A stretch of DNA of 40,134 nucleotides from an uncultured Bacteroidales bacterium (GCA_947367315.1 CANBDX010000016.1:1-40134); one strand, 5' to 3'; positions 26,384 to 35,737 are shown, counted from the first letter of the stretch. A program made the numbers and translations. Notes: generated by a model not told the origin, from the sequence alone.

Positions 26384-28825
26384 TTAACGAGGAGCATCAC
26401 CCCAGGTAAATGCATAATTACCATCAAAATTACCTGGCCGTGCCTCTCTCTCAGAGCCCCAGTACCACTCGTCATATACGCAGCGCACAGAACCTGTCTG
26501 TCCATCCGTAATCTTTCTATAGTTTGTATTTGCCTGATTCTGGACCTGATCGGTAGATGAATAATAATAGTTCGAGCTATAGAAGATATCCTGGATAACC
26601 TGCTTCTGCTGCAGACCGATTATAAAGCGGATCTCTGCAAAAGTCGGCAAGCGCCATCTTCCAGCCGGGAAGCCGTGCTCCTGGAACGACGCACATCGCA
26701 TTGCAGCACCTTCAGGAGTAATCTTACTATGTCCGGAACTAAGGAATGACACGACTCTGAGCTTTGGTGCAATCACACGCCACACATCTCCCTGCGACGA
26801 TGTCGGATAATAATACTGCAGTTTTCTTGTATTGCCATTGACATCAACCGCCGTAGCCCAGTGCTGATCCATATCATAATTGTCATTATTCAAATCCGTG
26901 TCTGACTCTGTTACCCTCGGGTCACCGATAAGGTAATGGTAATTTTCCCCATAATACTCAAATACGTCGGTATCCTTAAATCTTGACACATTAATCACAT
27001 ACATATGGTCACCACTGTCAGAATTACCAGGTATACGACCAAGGTTATATTGATTATTATTGAACTTGATGTCATTGTTGTCGTTGGATCCGTTCTGCTT
27101 ACTGTTGATTCCGTTTACAAAAATCGAATGCGCAACACTCTGGTCCGGGATCACATAGATCGGAGGATACTGCACAAAGACCACCCTCTCGACAAAACTC
27201 TGCTCATCCGCATCAAGCACACCGTTAGGAGTCAGGTCAAGCCAGACCTTAAGGTGATAATAGATCGGAGAATAGACATTTGAAGGAATCGCATTGGTCA
27301 ATACGATCTCATCTCCGGAATCAGAAATCTTGAAAGAATTGTTGCTCACGCCGGAAAGCTGCACAGACACAGGAGTCTCGCTGCGGCAGTTGATGTAGTA
27401 TGCAGAATATTTATTTTTCTCGTTATATTTCTCAATCACATCAAGACCGTCAAGGCTGCCAGGCCACTCCAGAGCCCACGCCACCTTATGCGAAGCCTCG
27501 AAAGGGAGATATCCCTTATTGGTATTGTTCATCTCGATGTATGTCTCTGGCACCACCAGATAACGCCACTCATTGATATCCACTTCCTCCTTAAGTCCGG
27601 CATCGCCGTCCGACCAGTCAAGAATGTAGCAAGACATCTCATCAAGCTCTGCAGGATGGTTGTAATCACGCGAGCCGAGCACGCCGATGTTAAGGTTGAT
27701 GTCATACCAGTAGTTCCTGTCCATCTTCTGCGAAAGACCGTTCACCACCACCTGATAGTAATATGTGGTGAATCGCTCGTCTCCATCTCTTCTCCAAGGA
27801 AGCATCAGGGTAAAATACGGAGCCTCCACATCATTATCAGAACCCTCCCAGCTGAATGGATATGAATAGAAGGAGACTTCACAACTGTATTTATAATATT
27901 TCTTGGTAACCTTATTCCCTCCTTCTTCCGTAAACTCTTTGGAAACGGTCTCTTTGTAGGAGAATTTACCCGTATATAATGTCTCGAACCTGATTGGATC
28001 GGCTTTATCATCGCCATCTGATGGATTCACAATGTTATTCGGTCCATCAACCACTGTCTGAAGCAATCCCTTATGGAATCCCATATGCATGGTGTAAACA
28101 CCCTTTGTCGGGTCTGCAGGATCACTGAAATACGGACGCCAGACTTCATTGTACACCTGACTATCAGAGACATCTGTAGCTGTCACATTTATGAACTCCG
28201 GCACAAGAATCGTCATTGTGATCTTGCTCGCCGCCCTCTTGAGAGGAACAGTGCCGGTGATGCTGTCTCCTGCCTTAGTGACCTTACAGACTCCAGTACT
28301 TTTCGCAGAATCATATGAGGACATGATGAACTTCTCCGGAGCCACAAAACTTCCGTCCGACGCAACAACTCCCTTGAACTCGTTGGACTTGAGAGTTATC
28401 GTTTGAATATCCGCCACTTTCTCCTTACCCGTAAACGTCACGTCATCCGGCATATTGGCCACCACATACACGTCGCACTGAGTGGCATCATCAGGAAACA
28501 GACGGCCGGCTATCTCTTCCGACACATACACAGGAACGACTTCCTTGCCGGAGGTATTGCTCAACCCTGAGACATGCTTATAGAACACGCATTCCTCACC
28601 AGTCTTGCCTTCCGGATAAAGGAAGATGTCCAGCCTTGTCAGCAGACGTTCCTTTTCTGTTCCTTCATGGGGATTCACCGGGAAATCATCAGCCTTGGTT
28701 CCCATCGACGTGTTATATACGGTAATGGCAATGCAGTCCTTTCCCAGATTCTGGAGATCATCCAGATCCGAGGTGCAGGAACATAGCCCCAACAGCATTA
28801 TGATATATATGTATATACGACGCAT
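26384..28825 (-). CDS. Large fimbrial lipoprotein with C-terminal Lcl/DUF1566-like domain
   Basis: An 813-residue lipoprotein. The ATG at 28825 (MRRIYIYIIMLLGLCSC) was chosen because it gives a signal peptide with lipobox Cys17; an ATG-like start 29 codons earlier lies inside the preceding gene. A TKA motif (SMGTKADD) follows, then a fimbrillin-like N-terminal domain (LTRLDIFLYPEG, CDVYVVANMPDD) and long beta-rich regions. The last 120 residues read AMRCASFQEHGF, GRWRLPTFAEIRFI, YYYSSTDQV and GSVRCVYDEWYWG, the pattern of Lcl (DUF1566)/FISUMP-like C-terminal domains that can bind ligands. This is the best candidate for a ligand-binding pilus tip. Four bases separate it from the preceding gene. 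Confidence 0.78.
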   Translation of the reverse strand: MRRIYIYIIMLLGLCSCTSDLDDLQNLGKDCIAITVYNTSMGTKADDFPVNPHEGTEKERLLTRLDIFLYPEGKTGEECVFYKHVSGLSNTSGKEVVPVYVSEEIAGRLFPDDATQCDVYVVANMPDDVTFTGKEKVADIQTITLKSNEFKGVVASDGSFVAPEKFIMSSYDSAKSTGVCKVTKAGDSITGTVPLKRAASKITMTILVPEFINVTATDVSDSQVYNEVWRPYFSDPADPTKGVYTMHMGFHKGLLQTVVDGPNNIVNPSDGDDKADPIRFETLYTGKFSYKETVSKEFTEEGGNKVTKKYYKYSCEVSFYSYPFSWEGSDNDVEAPYFTLMLPWRRDGDERFTTYYYQVVVNGLSQKMDRNYWYDINLNIGVLGSRDYNHPAELDEMSCYILDWSDGDAGLKEEVDINEWRYLVVPETYIEMNNTNKGYLPFEASHKVAWALEWPGSLDGLDVIEKYNEKNKYSAYYINCRSETPVSVQLSGVSNNSFKISDSGDEIVLTNAIPSNVYSPIYYHLKVWLDLTPNGVLDADEQSFVERVVFVQYPPIYVIPDQSVAHSIFVNGINSKQNGSNDNNDIKFNNNQYNLGRIPGNSDSGDHMYVINVSRFKDTDVFEYYGENYHYLIGDPRVTESDTDLNNDNYDMDQHWATAVDVNGNTRKLQYYYPTSSQGDVWRVIAPKLRVVSFLSSGHSKITPEGAAMRCASFQEHGFPAGRWRLPTFAEIRFIIGLQQKQVIQDIFYSSNYYYSSTDQVQNQANTNYRKITDGQTGSVRCVYDEWYWGSEREARPGNFDGNYAFTWGDAPR

Positions 28826-28829
28826 CTTC

Positions 28830-30341
28830 CTAAATGATATTCTGTACAAGAGTATATTCATTAAAATCGTGACCAGAACAGAGGTTCTCCACCACGATGG
28901 TCTGCTCATCATTCGCAGTACGCACCACTATTCTCAGCTTTGCCTTATTGGTGTTTGTCTGGCTGGTGGCATCCTTCACCCTGATCTTCAGCTTCGCTAT
29001 CGATTTATCTCCAACAGTACCGGAAGGATTTGTCACAACCGTATAAGGATCAGCATTGTTCTCATCATATTTCTCCGGATCCACAAACTCAAAGGCATCT
29101 GTACTTGTTCCGCCTACCGGGATCAGAGTAGCTGTCCAAGTAGCTCCCTTAGGGGCATCAAGCTTGAAATAGCACTCGGCCGGCTTCTTCTTATCATTGA
29201 ATAGCACCACCTCGCCTGTATGCTCGTTAAGGTTACTGATAGTATTATCGTACCACTGGATCTTGTCAGATACCACCACGACCTGAGTATAGTCCAGCGT
29301 AATGTCTTTCTTTTGCCAAGGAAGCACCTCGCAGGTCAGCGTGATTTCCTTATCCGTAAACACCAGCTCATACAAGTACCTGTTGCCCGCAAGCCACTCC
29401 TTCTGAGAGAATCCGTTGAGCTGGAAGGTCTTGACCTGCTCCTCTCCTTGATTGGTAGTATCAGTATATCTGACTTCCAGAGTTGCATACGCAAACTCCC
29501 TCTGATCCTGAGGCCATATCATGCGGAAGGCATCCACATCATTACGGTTGAAGAGGTTGATGGCAGTAGAATCTTTGGAGAGCTTATGGTTCCTGTTCAA
29601 AAGCCTGAGCGTGTCAGCCTCTGTGTCCGTATAAGTTACAACCGGCTTGCCTCCCGCAACGGTATTGATACCATTCGAGAAGTCAATCGTCACCTTCTTC
29701 TTCGTCACCACATTCAGAACAGCACTGTTGATGGTCACAGGAGCCTCGCGGACGCTTCTTACAGTAAACCTGAATGCAGAAAAGAGATGATTCATCTTCA
29801 AATCTATCGGAGATGAATCCGGATTGGCCTGCGTGTATGTACGTTTGGTCACGTCCGAATAAAGGAAGTCATACAGCGGAGAAGCGTAGGTAAACTTGTA
29901 CGAAGGCAGCGGTAACTTGAAAGTCGTCTTGTCAAACTCCGGATGTTCACCGAAAAAAGTAATCGTATTATATCCCGATGGACCGGTGAAAAGCCAGCCA
30001 AAGCAGCTGTGGTTACTTCCGTAGAGCCAGAAATACTCATCACCGGAAACATAGTCCCACACCTCCTGACCATCGACGGTACAGTGTATCCTCGAATGGT
30101 CGATGTACCATCTGTTCTCTGCAGGCACTTCAAGAATATTGCCTACACCTGTCATATAGTCGTACACCACCAGTTCGTTTCCCGAACGGTTTATGTCATC
30201 GATGAATGCCTTGGTCTGTGGATCGGCAGCAGAGAAGGCCATAGCCGGCCCCTTGACCATATCACGCCCCGCCTCCTTCACGCAGGAAAGAAGCACCAGG
30301 CTCATGGCAAGCATCATTAAATATGTATGGTAACGCTTCAT
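28830..30341 (-). CDS. Fimbrillin-family (Mfa-like) lipoprotein
   Basis: A 503-residue lipoprotein; signal peptide residues 1-19 end VLLSC (Cys20). A QTKAF motif follows the lipobox after about 20 residues, the putative processing site shared with the other fimbrillins. Typical features are a large aromatic-rich N-terminal domain with DEYFWLYGSNHS, then LKMNHLFSAFRFTVRS (the HALSWLxF-type strand of fimbrillins) and LAGNRYLYELVFTDKEITL, matching the WKPGKHYTYTITF segment. After that it continues for about 170 residues with an extra BACON/Ig-like domain (TWTATLIPVGG, IAKLKIRVKDA), so it is longer than the core fimbrillins. It sits 13 bases after the previous gene. Confidence 0.75.
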   Translation of the reverse strand: MKRYHTYLMMLAMSLVLLSCVKEAGRDMVKGPAMAFSAADPQTKAFIDDINRSGNELVVYDYMTGVGNILEVPAENRWYIDHSRIHCTVDGQEVWDYVSGDEYFWLYGSNHSCFGWLFTGPSGYNTITFFGEHPEFDKTTFKLPLPSYKFTYASPLYDFLYSDVTKRTYTQANPDSSPIDLKMNHLFSAFRFTVRSVREAPVTINSAVLNVVTKKKVTIDFSNGINTVAGGKPVVTYTDTEADTLRLLNRNHKLSKDSTAINLFNRNDVDAFRMIWPQDQREFAYATLEVRYTDTTNQGEEQVKTFQLNGFSQKEWLAGNRYLYELVFTDKEITLTCEVLPWQKKDITLDYTQVVVVSDKIQWYDNTISNLNEHTGEVVLFNDKKKPAECYFKLDAPKGATWTATLIPVGGTSTDAFEFVDPEKYDENNADPYTVVTNPSGTVGDKSIAKLKIRVKDATSQTNTNKAKLRIVVRTANDEQTIVVENLCSGHDFNEYTLVQNII

Positions 30342-30354
30342 TATCTATTGATTA

Positions 30355-31617
30355 TCAAGGTTTTGCTAGCTTGCTATACCCCCCCCCATCTACATCATTC
30401 CAGTTGTATGTTTCTGAAGAAAATTCTATCTTGTTGATTCCGATTATCAAGTTGTAGACATACCTCTTTCCGATCTCCCACCTGTCGATGCCGACATCGG
30501 TCGGCTCCACAACGAATGTCTGGTTGTAATACTTACCCATCGTATAGACATGACAGCCAACTGTGATACGATGAGTCTCTCCAGGGATGATGAGGAGCTG
30601 GGCGACAGAGCGCAGATCCATGTCCAGAAGCAGCTCGTTTGACCCATCGTGGCCGCCTTCATCTCCGAATATATGGATATTTTTCTGACCGACCAGATTC
30701 GTCCATCCAGCCTCAATGGTGCCGTCATCCTTGACAGTAGCCGAAAAATCCCCGGTATGATACACCTGTTCCAAGGTGATCCTGTCAATATGCACACGGT
30801 CAGCATCATAGTCATCCTCAGCCCTCACCTTGAACTCCACCAAGGACAAAGCGTGATAAAAACGCGCTGGATAGGCACTTAGCTTGTTTACACCGACATA
30901 ATGTCCGTTCTGCACCTGCGGCATAAAGAACATCGCATCGGTCTGGGATTTATTTACATACTCAAGGTTCGGATCGCCAATCTGTTCTGCCGTCATCGGG
31001 ATATACTGTCCGACAGTGTAGCGCGGCACACTCAAAGTCCTGGTCTGGACATCGAAGGTCGCCATCTCCTTCAGAGATTTGAGTGTTCCGTCAATAACCT
31101 GATCCTTGACATTCACCGCCTCAAACTTATAGTACGGACTGATTCCGGCGAATATCAGGGAACCGTCTTCCGGCCAGAGGTGAGGCCGATCTTTCTTTTT
31201 CGTGCTTTTGCAGTCATCAGTCAGCGTGCTGATGATTCCGCCCCAGGCACCGTTAGAGCTTCGATATCCGAACTCAGCCGGCATGACCTTAAGATTTCCT
31301 TCATCGTCCTTCAGATCGTTTCCTTCAGCATCCTTATAATATACATAAGGCACGACACTGGTCGTATTTTCCCACTCGCCCGGAGCTACGGCAGGGTTAT
31401 GAAACGCAAAGACGCCCATCGTCTCACCTTGTGGGAAGGTGGTGCCGGTAATCGCACCCGGAATGGACTTTGTCGACACGGAAGCCACAGGGGCGATCGA
31501 GATATCCCTGCCGGATGTCTCGAACTCTATCTCGCTCTTAACGCAGGCCGAAACCACACAGATGGCAGCAGCAGCCACAAGCGCTTTTATGTATCCCTGA
31601 TATCTCATGTTCATCAT
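30355..31617 (-). CDS. Fimbrillin-family lipoprotein with 3' G9 tract
   Basis: A 420-residue fimbrillin-like lipoprotein. Three possible ATG starts lie within the first four codons; the lipobox is VVSAC, and VKSEIEFE follows. A VSTKSI motif takes the place of ATKA. Fimbrillin features: HLWPEDGSLIFAGISPYYKF, RFYHALSLVEFKV, VAQLLIIPGETHRI and WEIGKRYVYNLIIGINKIEF. The start overlaps the previous stop by four bases. Near the 3' end, nine G residues (coding strand, 30379-30387) encode three glycines; adding or losing one G would change or shorten the last few residues. Subunit role in pilus assembly is inferred from the family. Confidence 0.8.
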   Translation of the reverse strand: MMNMRYQGYIKALVAAAAICVVSACVKSEIEFETSGRDISIAPVASVSTKSIPGAITGTTFPQGETMGVFAFHNPAVAPGEWENTTSVVPYVYYKDAEGNDLKDDEGNLKVMPAEFGYRSSNGAWGGIISTLTDDCKSTKKKDRPHLWPEDGSLIFAGISPYYKFEAVNVKDQVIDGTLKSLKEMATFDVQTRTLSVPRYTVGQYIPMTAEQIGDPNLEYVNKSQTDAMFFMPQVQNGHYVGVNKLSAYPARFYHALSLVEFKVRAEDDYDADRVHIDRITLEQVYHTGDFSATVKDDGTIEAGWTNLVGQKNIHIFGDEGGHDGSNELLLDMDLRSVAQLLIIPGETHRITVGCHVYTMGKYYNQTFVVEPTDVGIDRWEIGKRYVYNLIIGINKIEFSSETYNWNDVDGGGYSKLAKP

Positions 31618-32495
31618 CTTTCACTCCAGTGACCGATTCCGGTCGTATATGCGAGCTTGCGCTCGTTGATTGTAAGGGAATAGGTATAATATCGTCCCGG
31701 TTCCCACGTTATTTTGATTTCCTCAGTAGCATCCTTCTGGGCATCTATCCAGTCGGAGCCGTCCACTTGGAAAGCATATTGAAGTTCGATCACAGAGCCC
31801 AGCTTCTGAGGTATGATCGTATGCAGCTCACCAATGAACTGCATCTCGGGTCCTGCGAGGAATTGTCCATCCCTCTCAGAATCATAGAACACGATGTCGG
31901 TGGCGGTAGACTCATCTACGGTCCATTTCTGATACTTCGAAGAGTCATAGTTTCCGACGGTCGCCACATTCCTGAGGACGATCCTGTCGATACGCACCTT
32001 GACATCTGCTCCATATCCGCTGGCAATGCGCATGTCCATCCTGGACAGGGCATGGCTGAACGGAAGCTTCACTTCTCCCTCCACAGAGGTGAGTCCGGAA
32101 GCTGTCTGTGCAAAGAGCACGTCATCGCCGTCGCGGGTGACATCGAAGCCGTCCAATGTCATCACGCCTTTCGAGAATCTCACCGGAAGGCTGCACGGCG
32201 AGTAAGCATAGAAAGTCAATGTGGAATTTGTCGGCCATAACGTAAGCGACTCCGAAGACCACAAGCCGTCCTTGCAGCCGACTTCTCTGTCGCTGATGAA
32301 TTCCGCCGACTGATTGTCCAGAGCCCACACCCCGAAGGTCTTGTCTTCGGGGAATGGGACGGACATATCTTCAGACCTCACCTCATGCCCTATGACCGGA
32401 TTGAACACGATCGGCTTCTGCACCAGATTTGTCTTGGAGATGCAGGAGACCAGCGTGAGGGTCAACAGGAATGGTATGAGGGGCTTTTTGAGCAT
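31614..32495 (-). CDS. Fimbrillin-like lipoprotein (divergent, no TKA motif)
   Basis: A 293-residue lipoprotein with signal peptide ending LVSC (Cys18). Fimbrillin pattern: FGVWALDN near the start, LTLWPTNSTLTFYAYSPCS, LPFSHALSRMDMRIASG, HTIIPQKLGSVIEL and ITWEPGRYYTYSLTINERKL. It is shorter than its neighbours and lacks the TK-A/S motif that the others carry 20-35 residues after the lipid Cys; an Arg (HEVRSEDM) lies in the equivalent region and could serve instead. The C-terminal end (IGHWSER) is also different from the IEVQ-type ends. It may be a specialised, for example tip-proximal or anchor, subunit; this is a guess. Confidence 0.72.
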   Translation of the reverse strand: MLKKPLIPFLLTLTLVSCISKTNLVQKPIVFNPVIGHEVRSEDMSVPFPEDKTFGVWALDNQSAEFISDREVGCKDGLWSSESLTLWPTNSTLTFYAYSPCSLPVRFSKGVMTLDGFDVTRDGDDVLFAQTASGLTSVEGEVKLPFSHALSRMDMRIASGYGADVKVRIDRIVLRNVATVGNYDSSKYQKWTVDESTATDIVFYDSERDGQFLAGPEMQFIGELHTIIPQKLGSVIELQYAFQVDGSDWIDAQKDATEEIKITWEPGRYYTYSLTINERKLAYTTGIGHWSER

Positions 32496-32504
32496 TTGTT
32501 AAGA

Positions 32505-33494
32505 CTAGAAAATGAACTGATCAGCTGCGTCCACCTCAACCCAGTCTTCCATATGAGGCTCGATGAGGATCTCTTTTGCAGTGAAAGTGATGTAGTAAGT
32601 ATAGTGCTTACCGATCTCCCAGCCATTACCAAGGTCTACTGTTACAACCTCTTTGATAACCTCGTCACCAAGGTTGTTAGTGAACTTTATAGTTGCCTTG
32701 TAATTCTTAGTATCATTTACCTGAGGGATAACAAGAGTACCGCGATCGACGTTTTCTATAACAACAGGCTCGGTGGTAAGGTTTTTCTCGCCGTCAAATA
32801 CAGTCACATCTACAGGAAATCCTGTAATCTGCCATTCTCTGCCAGCAGAAAGGAAAGATCCCAGAGGTCTAACCTCGTTGATTGTCAGGTTATTTATAAC
32901 AAAATTGCCACCTGATGTAACTTCATCACCCTTTACCTTGAAAGTAATCCAAGAAAGAGCGTGCTTGAAAGTTACAGGGACGCCTGGAACTGCTGTCTTC
33001 TCATTATATGAAACTGTCGCATCTGTCCACATAAGGTCTATAGTCTCTGCTGTAGTTGCAGGGCTTGCATAACCAAAAGCAAACTGATCATTTACTACAT
33101 TATGTGTAATGTTAGTTACAGGGGCATCAGCTGGGCTGAGGCAAGCGAAAACCATCGAACCGGTCTTAGGCCAGTAGTAAGGCTTTTTAGCACCTCTCCA
33201 GAGAGTTCCGTCAACAGACTTTGCGAACTCCTTTCCGTCAATATACTTAGCTGCGTCAGCAAACTCAGAGTGGTCCGTTCCTGCAACCTTATCACTCTTC
33301 CAGTAAGCATACACCTTGAATGTCTCTGCAGCAGGATAATCAGTGCCATCAATAGCGTGCATTACATTAGCCTTAGTGGCTACAGAAGCTACTGGACGGA
33401 AAGCGATTTCAGACTCGCCCTCGTACTTCACCTCAGACTTGGTGCAGGCTACGATTGCGCCCACAGCAAGGATTGAAAAGAAAAACTTTTTCAT
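32505..33494 (-). CDS. Fimbrillin-family lipoprotein (core paralogue 5)
   Basis: A 329-residue member of the five-gene core set. Signal peptide to Cys17 (IVACTKSE), then FRPVASVATKAN with Lys41 aligned to that of the other core genes. KPYYWPKTGSMVFACLSP, PVTFKHALSWITFKV, RGTLVIPQV and WEIGKHYTYYITFTAKEILI mark the fimbrillin fold. It is the most divergent of the five, with shorter loops and no WAWW near the N-terminus (VYAYWKSD instead). It lies 46 bases after the preceding paralogue, one of the wider gaps, and nine bases before the next gene. Expected role: pilus shaft or accessory subunit. Confidence 0.85.
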   Translation of the reverse strand: MKKFFFSILAVGAIVACTKSEVKYEGESEIAFRPVASVATKANVMHAIDGTDYPAAETFKVYAYWKSDKVAGTDHSEFADAAKYIDGKEFAKSVDGTLWRGAKKPYYWPKTGSMVFACLSPADAPVTNITHNVVNDQFAFGYASPATTAETIDLMWTDATVSYNEKTAVPGVPVTFKHALSWITFKVKGDEVTSGGNFVINNLTINEVRPLGSFLSAGREWQITGFPVDVTVFDGEKNLTTEPVVIENVDRGTLVIPQVNDTKNYKATIKFTNNLGDEVIKEVVTVDLGNGWEIGKHYTYYITFTAKEILIEPHMEDWVEVDAADQFIF

Positions 33495-33540
33495 GATAAA
33501 TAGGATTAATTTAATTGTTTATGTATTTGTATTTAGTCAA

Positions 33541-34593
33541 TTATTCCACAGGAACAGAAAGATCGTCTACAACTGTCCAGTCAACCACTGTAGGAGCAAT
33601 GAGGATCTCTTCAGCACCGAAAGTGATGGTGTAGATATAGTGCTTGCCAGGGCGCCATTCAGCACTTGCATCACCAAGGTTCAGTGTCTTTGTCTGAGGC
33701 ACGATAGCGCCTGAAGGAGCTACCTGCTGGAACTCGATAACCACCTTAGCTGCATCTGGATTGCAAGGCTGAGGAAGTACAAGTACACCATTCTTTGTAT
33801 TCTCAAGAACTGAAGGGTCATTTGCAAGAGGATCGTACTCATTTGTAACATATGTTACGTTGTAGCCCATGTCGTTCCAATATACACGCACCTCTTCTGT
33901 CTCAGACCATGCACTCCATTTTGCAGTACCCTGCTCTGTTGCTGAAGAGCCTTTCACAGCTGTAAAATTACCCTTTGTCTCAATACCTGTGAGCTTTACA
34001 GACTTAACCGTCCAGTCAGTAGGAGTTGCTGCGCTCTGAAGATTGAATCTGAATGACAGCCATGAAAGAGCATGATGGAACTGAACTGGAACAGACGCAG
34101 TATTGCGATCATATGACTTATCTGTCAGATGGAACCACATAAAGTCAGTTGTGTTAGCGATATCTGATGACTGTTCATAATCAGTAACCACGAATGTCTT
34201 GTCATGATGGAGATATGCTTTGTTTCCTGGAGCATTTGCTGGAGAGTATCCTGCAAAGAACAATGAACCAGTAGTAGGCCAGTAGTAAGATTTACCCTGT
34301 CCACCCCAGTTTACATAATCCCTGGCCTCAAATGTCTGGTTGTTGATGTAGATTGTGTTAAAACCAGCAATCTGAGTGTCTTCAGCATCAGCCGGCTGAT
34401 CAGCCCACCAAGCCCATACATTGAAGTTATAAGCGGCGCCAATTGGATAATAAGTTCCTACCACAGCAGCCTTGGTGGCCTTCTGTGATACAGGCTGGAA
34501 GGTAATCTCGTTCTGCTGATCGAAATCTACATTTGATTTTGTGCAGGCTGCCATAGCTGCTACGGCAAGAGCTGCGAATATCAGTTTTTTCAT
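33541..34593 (-). CDS. Fimbrillin-family lipoprotein (core paralogue 4)
   Basis: A 350-residue core fimbrillin. Lipobox MAACTKSN (Cys17) and KATKAAV with Lys41. FNVWAWWADQ, SYYWPTTGSLFFAGYSP, TTDFMWFHLTDKSYDRN, VQFHHALSWLSFRF, NGVLVLPQPC and WRPGKHYIYTITFGAEEILIAP follow in order. The C-terminal end DDLSVPVE replaces the IEVQ ending of its neighbours; in FimA-type pili the C-terminal strand is donated to the next subunit, so this difference may matter for assembly order (inference). DNA similarity to the next gene upstream is high around the conserved blocks, making recombination between copies possible. Confidence 0.87.
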   Translation of the reverse strand: MKKLIFAALAVAAMAACTKSNVDFDQQNEITFQPVSQKATKAAVVGTYYPIGAAYNFNVWAWWADQPADAEDTQIAGFNTIYINNQTFEARDYVNWGGQGKSYYWPTTGSLFFAGYSPANAPGNKAYLHHDKTFVVTDYEQSSDIANTTDFMWFHLTDKSYDRNTASVPVQFHHALSWLSFRFNLQSAATPTDWTVKSVKLTGIETKGNFTAVKGSSATEQGTAKWSAWSETEEVRVYWNDMGYNVTYVTNEYDPLANDPSVLENTKNGVLVLPQPCNPDAAKVVIEFQQVAPSGAIVPQTKTLNLGDASAEWRPGKHYIYTITFGAEEILIAPTVVDWTVVDDLSVPVE

Positions 34594-34621
34594 AACTCGT
34601 TGGTATTATTAATTTTCTTCT

Positions 34622-35737
34622 TTACTGTACAGGAATCTCTATTTCAGGCTCAACATCCACCCAATCAGCAACTTTAGGAGCAATAAGGATCTCGTTTGCA
34701 CCAAAGGTGATGGTGTAAATATAGTGCTTTCCTGGTTCCCACATATTGTTAGTAATCTGACTACCATTAAGAGGAAGTGTTACTGTCTGACCGGGAAGGT
34801 AATTATTTTCACCTATATAGGTTTTAAGATTGTACGTAATTACAAGCTCAGCAGCAGCTGGCACTGCAGGAGTTTCATCCACTGCAGGTGTTCCTGGAGC
34901 ACAAGACTGAGGTATGACAAGGACAGCATTATTTCTTGCATTAGTGCCTTCAACCACAACGTCTGTTCCTGGAAGTACCGTACCGCCATTTGCATATGTA
35001 ACTGTATAATTAGCTCCTGTTACAACGCTGATTTCATCTTTACTATCTCCAGATTTTACAGCTTCAGTCCAAGTATTAGCACCATTCTTTACAGCAGTAA
35101 ATGTAGCCTTGTCCTCAATTCCTACGAGTTTAACATCAGTGATTGTCCACCTTGCTGCAGTTTCATCATCTTTGAGATTGAACTTGAATGTCAGCCATGA
35201 AAGAGCATGCTTGAAAGCCACAGGGACACCTTTGCCGTCAGTTCCGTTCTGATCGTATGACTCATCTGTCACATCGAACCACATAAGATCATTGGCGTTC
35301 GCTATAACATTAGACTGAACATAATCAGTGGCAGTAAAAGTCTTACTTGTAAGTTCATATTCAAATGTTCCAGTAGCACTTGCAGGAGAATAGCCGGCAA
35401 ATACAAGGGAACCCTTTGTAGGCCAGTAGTATGGAGTCTGCCCCCCCCAACTATTAGCCGTCTCAGTTCTATGTACAAATGTTCCGTTTGCAATGTAAGG
35501 GGTAGTTGTAGTAAAACTTGCCAGTGCGGTTGCGGCATCATAATCTCCCCACCAAGCCCATACATTAAAGTTATAGGTTGCATCAGTAGGATAATCAGTT
35601 CCGTCCACCGCTGCCTTTGTAGCCTTCTGCGCTACAGGCTGGAAGGAGATTTCTCCCGGCTGTTCGAGCTGAACATTTGATTTTGTGCAGGCCGCCAATG
35701 CTCCGATGGCGAGGGCTGCGATTACAAGTCTTTTCAT
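34622..35737 (-). CDS. Fimbrillin-family lipoprotein with G8 tract (core paralogue 3)
   Basis: A 371-residue core fimbrillin, the longest of the set. Lipobox LAACTKSN (Cys17), KATKAAV with Lys41, FNVWAWWGD, TPYYWPTKGSLVFAGYSP, VAFKHALSWLTFKF, AVLVIPQSC and WEPGKHYIYTITFGANEILIAP. A proline-rich insertion (GTPAVDETPAVPAAAE) after the PQSC block explains the added length. At 35441-35448 eight G residues in a row (coding strand) encode the Trp-Gly-Gly-Gln junction at about residues 97-99; a one-base slip would stop translation early. The other copies have only short G runs there. The start lies 49 bases after its upstream neighbour. Confidence 0.86.
   Translation of the reverse strand: MKRLVIAALAIGALAACTKSNVQLEQPGEISFQPVAQKATKAAVDGTDYPTDATYNFNVWAWWGDYDAATALASFTTTTPYIANGTFVHRTETANSWGGQTPYYWPTKGSLVFAGYSPASATGTFEYELTSKTFTATDYVQSNVIANANDLMWFDVTDESYDQNGTDGKGVPVAFKHALSWLTFKFNLKDDETAARWTITDVKLVGIEDKATFTAVKNGANTWTEAVKSGDSKDEISVVTGANYTVTYANGGTVLPGTDVVVEGTNARNNAVLVIPQSCAPGTPAVDETPAVPAAAELVITYNLKTYIGENNYLPGQTVTLPLNGSQITNNMWEPGKHYIYTITFGANEILIAPKVADWVDVEPEIEIPVQ

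Noticed and set aside
28826..28912. Earlier start for the large Lcl-like fimbrial lipoprotein
   Set aside because: It would put 29 residues before the signal peptide and overlap the preceding gene; the ATG at 28825 gives a proper lipobox.
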